The notes under the pieces: model-generated
The model's input: only the letters and a program-made list of their open reading frames with translations
The model's database searches: none
What the model was told of the DNA's origin: nothing
Part shown: positions 1 through 6,862 of the stretch, piece by piece
Layout of the letters: every line of letters starts with the position of its first letter
How positions within the stretch are numbered: position 1 is the first letter of the stretch
Made by a program: the position numbers and the translations under genes
Origin: Lachnoclostridium sp. UBA7122
Lineage (GTDB): Bacteria; Bacillota; Clostridia; Lachnospirales; Lachnospiraceae
Reading direction: 5' to 3'
DNA length: 9,116 nucleotides
Assembly (NCBI GenBank): GCA_002493085.1
Contig: DKXQ01000006.1
Span: 1-9,116, forward strand

Positions 1-35
1 TTTCATATACCCAGGTAAAGTTACGCTATCAAAAT

Positions 36-52
36 TGTAAAAAATTTTGACA
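36..52 (+). promoter_or_regulatory. Probable GlnR/TnrA-type operator
   Basis: The 17 bases read TGTAA, seven bases (AAAATTT), then TGACA. This matches all fixed positions of the Bacillus GlnR/TnrA box TGTNA-N7-TNACA with exact spacing. The right half-site overlaps the -35 hexamer at 47-52, which is the geometry of a repressor site. GlnR is a MerR-family repressor that acts in nitrogen excess and is stimulated by feedback-inhibited glutamine synthetase in Bacillus. The match is seen directly; that this organism has a GlnR is inferred. The AT-rich context makes a chance match somewhat easier, but its place at the promoter of a glutamine synthetase family gene supports it. Confidence 0.65.
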
Positions 53-75
53 CCACTGGTAAAAAAGTGTATAAT
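47..75 (+). promoter_or_regulatory. Consensus sigmaA promoter of the GS-like/ANTAR/carAB operon
   Basis: TTGACA (47-52) and TATAAT (70-75) are both perfect consensus hexamers separated by 17 bases. Transcription should start near 82, leaving a leader of only about 23 bases before the first start codon at 105. That leader is too short for a riboswitch, T-box or ANTAR two-hairpin target, so control at this promoter is probably at initiation, for example by the overlapping GlnR-type box. The promoter spacer also holds a small palindrome, ACCA-C-TGGT (52-60), of unknown meaning. Confidence 0.85.
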
Positions 76-104
76 AGGAAAAATGCGTACAAGGAGGATA
101 TACA

Positions 105-1418
105 ATGGCAAAGTATACCAGACAGGATATACTAAGTTTAATTGAAGAAGAAGATATAGAATTTATACGTCTCCAGTTTACTGATATATCAGGCAAATTA
201 AAAAATATGGCTACTACTATTAAACAGATTGATAAAATTTTAGATGGCCATTACAAGTTTGACTGTAAAGCAATAGATGGTTTTAATGGTACAGGTTATG
301 AAGAATTATTTCTTGTTCCTGATTTAGATACTTTTGTTATTTTTCCATGGCGGCCACAGAATGGCAAGGTTGCGCGTTTTCTTTGTGATGTCGTAAAACC
401 TGATGGTACGCCTTTTGTTGGTGACAGCAGATATATATTAAAAAAAGTGGTTAAAGAAGCAAGAGACATGGGATTTGGTTTTAATGCCGCTATTAAAAAT
501 GAATTTTTCCTTTTTGATATTGGAGAGAATGGTGAACCAGCTAACAGTTCAGGTGAAAAGGGCGGTTACTTTGATGTAGGTCCGTCAGATGGCGGTGAAA
601 ATGCAAGACGTGACATGGTTTTATATCTGTCAGATATGGGCATTGGAGTTGAATCTTCATATCATTCAGATGAGGGGGCACAGCATGTACTTGATTTAGG
701 GTATACAGACCCCTTAAAGATGGCGGACAGCATTATGACTACACGGCTTGTTGTACGTACAGTTGCAAAAAGACATGGGTTTCATGCTACATTTATGCCA
801 AAGCCCAGGGTAAATGTAAAAGGTTCAGGAGCACACTATATATTTTCAATGGAAAAGGACGGCAGTAATGTATTTACAGATAATACTGATAAAATAGGCA
901 TAAGCAGGCTGGGGTATCATTTTATGGCAGGCATGTTAGACCATATAACTGGCATGATGCTTATAACAAACCCTATAGTCAACTCGTATAAAAGGCTTAT
1001 ACCAGGCTATCTTGCTCCTGTTACTGCAGGCTGGTCTTCAACAAATACAAGCCCGCTTATCAGGCTTACTTCAATAGGCTCAGACGGTGGCAGGATTGTC
1101 TTAAGAAGCCCTGACGGGGCAGCAAACCCTTATCTTGTGATTGCACTATGTCTTGCAGCGGGGCTTGATGGAATAAAAAACCAGACAGAGCCGCCTGTAT
1201 GTATGGATGAACTGCCGGAAAGTGAGATAAGAAAAGCAGATGTGCTTCCAAGAACTTTATATGAAGCTGTAAACTTGTTTGCCAATGACCAGTTTGTACA
1301 GGATGTACTTGGCCAGCATATATCAGGGCATATGATACAGGCAAAAGATGCAGAGTGGAATGAATACTGCAAGCAGGTTACACTATGGGAAACTGAACGC
1401 TATCTTTCTACTATTTGA
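105..1418 (+). CDS. Glutamine synthetase family protein, predicted catalytically inactive (GS-I alpha-like pseudoenzyme)
   Basis: This 437-residue protein is close to the length of Bacillus GlnA (about 444) and aligns without gaps over the compared blocks. It keeps the beta-grasp N-terminus, the FPW block (80-82), YFDVGP (155-160), ENARRD (165-170), AKRHG (221-225), NSYKRL (293-298) and SPLIR (316-320). The active site is not kept. Counting Bacillus positions as residue plus one, metal ligands E132, E189, E196 and E333 are here K131, S188, V195 and V332. Glu-flap E304 is L303 and R316 is T315. E133, H244, R297, R320 and R334 remain. A working glutamine synthetase is therefore unlikely; an oligomeric sensor or adaptor role is inferred. 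The gene has AAGGAGG at 91-97, seven bases before ATG, and leads an operon with an ANTAR regulator and carAB. Standard pipelines would probably name it glnA. Family membership is near certain, inactivity likely. Confidence 0.93.
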   Translation: MAKYTRQDILSLIEEEDIEFIRLQFTDISGKLKNMATTIKQIDKILDGHYKFDCKAIDGFNGTGYEELFLVPDLDTFVIFPWRPQNGKVARFLCDVVKPDGTPFVGDSRYILKKVVKEARDMGFGFNAAIKNEFFLFDIGENGEPANSSGEKGGYFDVGPSDGGENARRDMVLYLSDMGIGVESSYHSDEGAQHVLDLGYTDPLKMADSIMTTRLVVRTVAKRHGFHATFMPKPRVNVKGSGAHYIFSMEKDGSNVFTDNTDKIGISRLGYHFMAGMLDHITGMMLITNPIVNSYKRLIPGYLAPVTAGWSSTNTSPLIRLTSIGSDGGRIVLRSPDGAANPYLVIALCLAAGLDGIKNQTEPPVCMDELPESEIRKADVLPRTLYEAVNLFANDQFVQDVLGQHISGHMIQAKDAEWNEYCKQVTLWETERYLSTI

Positions 1419-1464
1419 CCATGAATAGTAATAATGCACTACAAGACAGACAGGAGGTTTTTGC

Positions 1465-2028
1465 ATGGCAGACATAATTATAGCTTTTCCTAGAATAGAA
1501 GATGCAAAAAACTTAAAGAAGCTTCTTATCCGCAATGGTTATGATGTAAGCATGGTTTGTAATACTGGTGCACAGATTGTTAATGCAGCTAACCATTTAG
1601 ATGGAGGAATAGTTGTATGCGGTTACAAGTTTTCTGATATGCACTATTCTGAAATAAATGATTATCTGCCTAAAGGTTTCCAGATGCTTCTGCTTGCTTC
1701 TCCTGTAAAGCTTTCTAACTGCAGCATTACAGATAACATGATGTATCTTGCAATGCCGTTTAAGATGCGGGATTTTTTAAATACGCTGGAAACAATGATG
1801 ATACAGTATAACCGCTGGCGTAAAAAGCAGAAAAAGAAACCTGCAGCCAGGTCTGGAAGTGACAGGAAGATAATTACAGCAGCAAAGGAGCTGTTAATGG
1901 AGCGTAACCAGATGACAGAGAGCGAAGCCCACCGCTATATACAGAAAATTAGCATGGACAGTGCAACTAATATGGTGGAAACTGCCCAGATGATAATAGA
2001 ACTAAACGGAAAGGAATGGGAATTGTGA
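1465..2028 (+). CDS. ANTAR-domain RNA-binding antiterminator with degenerate receiver domain (NitR-like)
   Basis: The 187-residue protein has a receiver-like fold at about 1-112, a basic linker (118-129, rich in Lys and Arg) and an ANTAR domain at about 134-181. The ANTAR signature is clear: an AKELLMER helix, then SEAHRYIQKISMD and a final ETAQMIIE helix. ANTAR domains bind paired RNA hairpins and prevent transcription termination. The receiver lacks the usual residues: the acidic pair after the first strand is replaced by Phe-Pro, the phosphoacceptor Asp region reads VVCGY (50-54), and the conserved Lys-Pro reads Met-Pro (97-98). Phosphorylation is therefore unlikely and control by a ligand or protein partner is inferred. 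Its position just after a glutamine synthetase family gene resembles the glnA-nitR pair of solventogenic clostridia. AGGAGG at 1452-1457 lies seven bases before the ATG; the stop overlaps the carA start by one base. Confidence 0.9.
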   Translation: MADIIIAFPRIEDAKNLKKLLIRNGYDVSMVCNTGAQIVNAANHLDGGIVVCGYKFSDMHYSEINDYLPKGFQMLLLASPVKLSNCSITDNMMYLAMPFKMRDFLNTLETMMIQYNRWRKKQKKKPAARSGSDRKIITAAKELLMERNQMTESEAHRYIQKISMDSATNMVETAQMIIELNGKEWEL

Positions 2029-3128
2029 TGAAGGCGTTTCTTATTTTAGAAGATGGAACCGTATTTGAGGGTGAAAGCATTGGCGTGGCCAGAGAAGTTA
2101 TTTCTGAGATAGTATTTAATACTTCAATGACAGGGTATCTGGAAGTCCTTACAGACCCAAGTTATGCAGGACAGGCAGTCACTATGACATATCCGCTGAT
2201 AGGCAATTATGGGATATGTTATGAAGATATGGAGTCACTTAAGGGATGGCCTGATGGTTTTATAGTACGGGAGATTTCCCGTATGCCAAGTAATTTCCGT
2301 TCAGAGGATTCCCTGCAGAATTTCCTTGTAAAGAATGATATACCTGGCATCTGTTCTATAGATACACGTGCACTTGTAAAAATCCTGCGCGAAAAAGGCA
2401 CTATGAATGGCATGATTACAACAAACAAAAATTACAGCCTTGACGAAGTGCTCCCAAAGCTTAAAGAATACAGGGTTACAGGTGTTGTAGAAAGAGTTTC
2501 ATGTAAGGACAGGCAGGAATATGTACCAGGGGATATTGGCTCAATTAAGTGCCATGCAGATAGAAATATAACTGTAATTGATGTTGGAACAAAGAAAAAT
2601 ATTATCCGCTGTCTTTTAAACCGTGGCTGTAATGTAACAGTCTATCCATGCAATTTTGATGCACAAGAGGTTATAGCGTCAAAGCCTGATGGAATAATGA
2701 TTACTAACGGGCCTGGCGACCCTGCGGAGTGTACCAGCATAATAAAACAGATAAAAATACTTTCGGATTCAGGCATACCGGTTTTTGCAATATGCCTTGG
2801 ACACCAGCTTATGGCGCTTGCCAATGGCGCAAAAACTTATAAAATGAAATATGGCCACAGAGGTGCTAACCATCCTGTTAAAAATCTGGAAACTGGAAAA
2901 GTATATATTTCTTCACAGAACCATGGATATGTTGTTGATATAGATTCTATTGACAGAAATATTGCCAAACCGTGGTTTATAAATGTAAATGACGGGACAG
3001 CGGAGGGGCTTTGCTACTGCAATAAACCTGTGAAAACTGTACAGTTCCATCCAGAGGCCAACGCAGGTCCAAAGGATTCAGAACTTTTGTTTGATGAATT
3101 TATGAAAATGACTGGAGGTAATGAATAA
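2028..3128 (+). CDS. carA: Carbamoyl phosphate synthase small subunit (glutamine amidotransferase)
   Basis: CarA hydrolyses glutamine and passes ammonia through a tunnel to CarB, for carbamoyl phosphate used in pyrimidine and arginine synthesis. With the start at 2028 it has 366 residues. The N-terminal CarA domain includes NTSMTGYLE and DPSYAGQ, and the C-terminal class I amidotransferase domain holds the nucleophile Cys256 in AICLGHQL. His341 and Glu343 in QFHPE complete the triad. An in-frame ATG at 2016 would sit directly against the AAGGA at 2011-2015 with no spacer, whereas the ATG at 2028 has a 12-base spacer, begins with the family-typical MKAFLILEDG, and overlaps the previous stop as TGATG. 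Translational coupling to the ANTAR gene is likely. Its stop overlaps the carB start as TAATG. No PyrR-type attenuator precedes it. Confidence 0.97.
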   Translation: MKAFLILEDGTVFEGESIGVAREVISEIVFNTSMTGYLEVLTDPSYAGQAVTMTYPLIGNYGICYEDMESLKGWPDGFIVREISRMPSNFRSEDSLQNFLVKNDIPGICSIDTRALVKILREKGTMNGMITTNKNYSLDEVLPKLKEYRVTGVVERVSCKDRQEYVPGDIGSIKCHADRNITVIDVGTKKNIIRCLLNRGCNVTVYPCNFDAQEVIASKPDGIMITNGPGDPAECTSIIKQIKILSDSGIPVFAICLGHQLMALANGAKTYKMKYGHRGANHPVKNLETGKVYISSQNHGYVVDIDSIDRNIAKPWFINVNDGTAEGLCYCNKPVKTVQFHPEANAGPKDSELLFDEFMKMTGGNE

Positions 3129-6100
3129 TGCCAAAAATTGAAGGAATAGGGAGAGTTTTAGTAATTGGTTCAGGCCCTATTGTAATCGGGCAGGCCGCCG
3201 AATTTGACTATGCAGGAACACAGGCATGCCGTTCCCTTAAAGAAGAGGGAATGGAGGTTATTTTAGTAAATTCAAATCCAGCAACTATTATGACTGACAA
3301 AGACATTGCAGATAAAGTTTATATTGAGCCGCTTACAACGGAAGTATTAGAGCAAATTATTGAAAAAGAAAAACCTGACAGCCTGCTGCCAAATATGGGT
3401 GGCCAGGCAGGACTTAACCTTGGAATGGAACTGGCAGAGTCTGGCTTTCTGGAAAGCCATGGTGTAAAACTTCTTGGTACTACAGCAGAAACTATCCGCA
3501 ATGCGGAGGGCCGCCAGGAGTTTAAAGACCTTATGGAAAAAATCGGCGAGCCATGTGCAGCATCAGAACTTGTAGAAAATATAGAAGATGGCATTGCATT
3601 TGCTAATAAAATTGGATACCCGGTTGTACTGCGCCCGGCTTATACCCTTGGCGGTTCAGGCGGAGGCATTGCACATAATGAAGAAGAACTTGTGGAAATC
3701 CTCACAAACGGTTTAAGGCTTTCACGTGTCGGACAGGTGCTTGTAGAGCGCTGCATTGCAGGATGGAAAGAGATTGAATACGAAGTTATGCGTGACAGCA
3801 ATGGCACATGCATTACAGTCTGCAATATGGAAAACCTTGACCCTGTTGGTGTGCACACAGGTGACAGCATAGTGGTAGCACCTTCACAGACACTTTCTGA
3901 TAAAGAATACCAGATGCTGCGTACATCTGCACTTAAAATAATAGACGAGCTTGGAATAACAGGCGGCTGTAATGTACAGTTTGCACTGCATCCAACGTCT
4001 TTTGAATATATTGTAATAGAAGTGAATCCACGTGTAAGCCGTTCTTCAGCACTTGCATCAAAAGCGACAGGATACCCTATTGCAAAAGTATCAGCTAAAA
4101 TTGCACTTGGCTATACACTGGACGAGATACCAAATGCAGTTACAGGCAAGACATATGCAAGCTTTGAGCCTGCACTTGACTATGTTGTAGTGAAAATCCC
4201 ACGTCTGCCATTTGATAAGTTTATAAAGGCTAAAAGGACGCTTACAACGCAGATGAAGGCCACAGGCGAAGTTATGAGCATCTGTACAAACTTTGAAGGT
4301 GCGCTTATGAAAGCACTGCGTTCACTTGAACAGCATGTTGACAGCCTTGAAGGCAGCGTTTATAAAGACAATTCTACAGAAGAAATAGAAGAAATGCTGC
4401 ATATAGTAGACGACCGCCGCATATATGTTGTGGCAGAAGCTATAAGGCGTGGAATACCATATGATAAAATTCATGAAATAACTATGATTGACAACTGGTT
4501 TATTGATAAAATCGCAATTCTTGCAGAGATGGAAGAGAAGTTAAAAAGCTGCATCACTCTTGACAGAGAACTTTTATATGAGGCAAAACGGCTTGAATTT
4601 CCTGACTGTGTAATTGCAGAATGGACTGGAAAAACAGAGCAGGAAGTTAAAAAGTTACGTTACCAGTGGGGCATTACAGCAGCATTTAAGATGGTTGATA
4701 CATGTGCTGCTGAATTTGCATCAGAAACGCCATATTATTATAGCTGTTTTGATGGTGTCAACGAAGTTGAAGATACGTCAGACAGAAAGAAAATTATGGT
4801 ATTAGGTTCAGGTCCTATACGTATCGGGCAGGGAATAGAATTTGACTACTGTTCTGTACACAGTGTATGGGCATTAAAAAATGAAGGATATGAAACAATT
4901 ATAGTCAATAATAACCCTGAAACAGTAAGCACTGACTTTGATATAGCAGATAAGCTTTACTTTGAGCCGCTTACACCAGAGGACGTTGAAAATATTGTAC
5001 GGCTTGAAAATCCTGATGGTGCAGTAGTCCAGTTCGGCGGGCAGACGGCAATAAAACTTACAGAAGCACTTATGAAGATGGGTGTAAAAATACTTGGCAC
5101 AAGTGCTGAAAATGTTGACGCTGCGGAAGACAGGGAGCTCTTTGATGAAATACTTGAAAAGTGCTGTATCCCAAGGCCAAAAGGACACACTGTCTTTACA
5201 ACACAAGAAGCATTAAAAGCCGCTAATGACCTTGGATATCCTGTACTTGTAAGACCCTCATACGTGCTTGGCGGACAGGGCATGAAAATTGCAGTATCAG
5301 ACAGTGATATTGAAGAATATATGGCTATAATAAACCGTTACCACCAGGACCATCCTATACTTGTAGACAAATACCTTATGGGCAAAGAAGTTGAGGTCGA
5401 TGCAATATGTGATGGTGAAGACATACTAATACCAGGAATAATGGAACATGTGGAGCGTGCGGGTGTCCATTCCGGTGACAGTATCTCCATTTACCCGGCG
5501 CAGTCACTTTCAGAAAAAATACAGAATGTTATAACAGACTACACAGGCAAGCTTGCCCGTTCGCTTAATGTAATAGGGCTTATAAATATACAGTTTATTG
5601 TGTACAATGGCGATGTATACGTAATTGAAGTAAATCCCCGTTCGAGCCGCACAGTGCCTTATATAAGCAAAGTGACAGGAATACCGGTAGTAGACCTTGC
5701 ATCACGTGTAATTTTAGGTGCAAAGATTAAAGATATGGGATATGGCACAGGGCTTGCACCTAAGTCAGATTATCTTGCTATAAAAATGCCTGTATTTTCA
5801 TTTGAAAAACTGCGTGGCGCAGAGATAAGCTTAGGGCCTGAGATGAAGTCGACAGGTGAGTGCCTTGGCATCGCCAGACACTTTAATGAAGCGCTTTATA
5901 AAGCATTTTTAGGTGCAGGGATAGACCTTCCAAGATATAAGAAGATGATACTTACCGTAAAAGATGCAGACAAGCTCGAAGCAGTAGATATAGCAAGACG
6001 CTTTAAAAAGCTTGGATATGAAATATTTGCCACAAGAAGCACAGCAAGGGTATTAAATGATAATGGGGTCCTTGCAATCCCTATTAACCGCATAAATGAA

Positions 6101-6355
6101 GAAGCCCCTACACTTATGGACCTGCTGCTTGAGCACCAGATTGACCTTGTAGTAGACACCCCGACATATGGGGATAAGATGAAAGATGGCTTTATAATAC
6201 GCCGTACAGCCATTGAAACAGGCGTAACATGCCTTACATCACTTGATACGGCAGCAGCACTGCTGACAAGCCTTGAAAGTTCAGAAACAGGACATTTATC
6301 AGTAGTTGATATAACATCCATTAATACAGTAAAGCCAGACACTATAGGTATATGA
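3128..6355 (+). CDS. carB: Carbamoyl phosphate synthase large subunit
   Basis: CarB makes carbamoyl phosphate from bicarbonate, ammonia supplied by CarA and two ATP. The 1075-residue protein is full length. The two homologous halves are both visible: GSGPIVIGQAAEFDYAG (14-30) in the carboxyphosphate half and GSGPIRIGQGIEFDYC (560-575) in the carbamoyl-phosphate half. The first ATP-grasp unit has the Gly-rich loop at 175-180 and EVNPRVSRSS at 298-307; the second half repeats it with EVNPRSSR. The region of about 400-545 between them is the oligomerisation domain. The last 135 or so residues form the MGS-like allosteric domain, the site of UMP/ornithine/IMP control in characterised enzymes. GGAGG (3114-3118) precedes the ATG by nine bases. 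Nothing is missing or unusual, and it is the last gene of the operon, followed by a hairpin terminator. Confidence 0.98.
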   Translation: MPKIEGIGRVLVIGSGPIVIGQAAEFDYAGTQACRSLKEEGMEVILVNSNPATIMTDKDIADKVYIEPLTTEVLEQIIEKEKPDSLLPNMGGQAGLNLGMELAESGFLESHGVKLLGTTAETIRNAEGRQEFKDLMEKIGEPCAASELVENIEDGIAFANKIGYPVVLRPAYTLGGSGGGIAHNEEELVEILTNGLRLSRVGQVLVERCIAGWKEIEYEVMRDSNGTCITVCNMENLDPVGVHTGDSIVVAPSQTLSDKEYQMLRTSALKIIDELGITGGCNVQFALHPTSFEYIVIEVNPRVSRSSALASKATGYPIAKVSAKIALGYTLDEIPNAVTGKTYASFEPALDYVVVKIPRLPFDKFIKAKRTLTTQMKATGEVMSICTNFEGALMKALRSLEQHVDSLEGSVYKDNSTEEIEEMLHIVDDRRIYVVAEAIRRGIPYDKIHEITMIDNWFIDKIAILAEMEEKLKSCITLDRELLYEAKRLEFPDCVIAEWTGKTEQEVKKLRYQWGITAAFKMVDTCAAEFASETPYYYSCFDGVNEVEDTSDRKKIMVLGSGPIRIGQGIEFDYCSVHSVWALKNEGYETIIVNNNPETVSTDFDIADKLYFEPLTPEDVENIVRLENPDGAVVQFGGQTAIKLTEALMKMGVKILGTSAENVDAAEDRELFDEILEKCCIPRPKGHTVFTTQEALKAANDLGYPVLVRPSYVLGGQGMKIAVSDSDIEEYMAIINRYHQDHPILVDKYLMGKEVEVDAICDGEDILIPGIMEHVERAGVHSGDSISIYPAQSLSEKIQNVITDYTGKLARSLNVIGLINIQFIVYNGDVYVIEVNPRSSRTVPYISKVTGIPVVDLASRVILGAKIKDMGYGTGLAPKSDYLAIKMPVFSFEKLRGAEISLGPEMKSTGECLGIARHFNEALYKAFLGAGIDLPRYKKMILTVKDADKLEAVDIARRFKKLGYEIFATRSTARVLNDNGVLAIPINRINEEAPTLMDLLLEHQIDLVVDTPTYGDKMKDGFIIRRTAIETGVTCLTSLDTAAALLTSLESSETGHLSVVDITSINTVKPDTIGI

Positions 6356-6599
6356 ATGTTGGAGTGAAAAATGGGAAGAACGCTGCTTTAGCGTTCTTCC
6401 TGTTTAACTTTCCAGGGGCTTTGCTACGTGTACGGAAAATATATCCTCTGCTAATTATATAATCTTTTATGCTCTTAATACTATATTCAATAAATTCATA
6501 ATCACTGTACACTATTTTATGCGTGCCTGTATTATCATATGCATGGAATATGGCATTGTCATTTATGGTATATATGCCTATATTATCTATTGTACCTTT
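6342..6599 (-). pseudogene. Third-frame 3' remnant of the leucine-rich-repeat surface protein gene
   Basis: Immediately after the stop of the preceding fragment (6587-6589), a different frame is open from 6599 for 85 codons to a TAG at 6342-6344, with no start codon of its own near the upstream end. In AT-rich DNA a stop-free run of this length is unlikely by chance. The composition looks protein-like at first (IDNIGIYTINDN, then YIISRGYIFRTRSK). The last 15 or so codons run through the terminator stem and into the end of carB, so the original stop was probably further upstream. It is best read as the decayed C-terminal end of the repeat protein after a second frameshift near 6597-6606. The YIFRTRSK stretch faintly recalls the strand of a fibronectin type III domain, but that is only a suggestion. 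Confidence 0.4.
6374..6405. terminator. Rho-independent terminator, probably bidirectional, after carB
   Basis: GGAAGAACGCT (6374-6384) and AGCGTTCTTCC (6390-6400) form a perfect 11-bp stem with a five-base loop, GCTTT. On the + strand it is followed by a weak T tract (TGTTT). On the - strand the stem is followed by CATTTTTC, a better T tract. It lies 18 bases past the carB stop and between convergent genes, so it probably ends the car operon and also any transcript arriving from the NlpC/leucine-rich-repeat side. Confidence 0.85.
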
Positions 6600-6862
6600 A
6601 TATTAAGACCAGATTTAAATGAAGTATCATCTGTTACTGGACCGCCATACAAATACACTCCGTGGATACCCTCCTTAAAAACAATTTTTCGTAATGAACT
6701 GCAATCTGCTACATTGATGCTTAAGTGTTTTATGCCAGCAGAAACTGTAAGTGCTGTAAGATGCCGTGCTCCTGCAAATGCATCAGCCTCTATATATTTT
6801 GTACCCGCAGGAATTACATATTTTTTCTTTTTATCACGTGGAAATGCATAAAGCTTTGTCAT
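6587..6862 (-). pseudogene. BspA-type leucine-rich-repeat protein, C-terminal fragment after frameshift
   Basis: The 91-codon frame starts MTKLYAFPR, then VIPAGTKYIEADAFAGARHL and a further repeat ending near VFKEGIHGVYLYGG. This is the normal continuation of the upstream fragment: in BspA-type proteins the pattern NGILYS is followed by a T-K-L-(x)-FP stretch and then an IPxGTxxIxxxAF repeat. It has no ribosome binding site of its own. Its ATG overlaps the upstream stop as ATGA, which would allow reinitiation, but the break lies inside a repeat unit, so a frameshift fits better than two genes. Adding one base to the five-A run at 6872-6876 would fuse the two frames. The fragment has no export signal and would not reach the cell surface alone. 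Confidence 0.75.

Noticed and set aside
15..24. Small palindrome GTAA-AG-TTAC upstream of the promoter
   Set aside because: Four-base arms are expected by chance and it does not match the GlnR half-site spacing; it was not counted as a second operator.
1419..1468. CCATG (1420-1424) and CATGG (1464-1468) could pair and cover the ANTAR start codon
   Set aside because: Only five base pairs across a 39-base loop, with no supporting stem; this is not a credible riboregulator or ANTAR target hairpin.
2016..2028. Alternative carA start at 2016
   Set aside because: It would abut the only upstream purine-rich sequence with no spacer and adds MGIV before the family-typical N-terminus.
5896..6342. A 148-codon open frame on the - strand inside carB
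   Set aside because: Ser/Val-rich product typical of an antisense shadow of a conserved gene; carB is intact on the + strand. The other - strand frames inside the car genes were dropped for the same reason.
6519..6851. A 110-codon open frame on the + strand
   Set aside because: It is antisense to the leucine-rich-repeat remnants, has no ribosome binding site and its product resembles no family; the - strand frames show clear repeat motifs.
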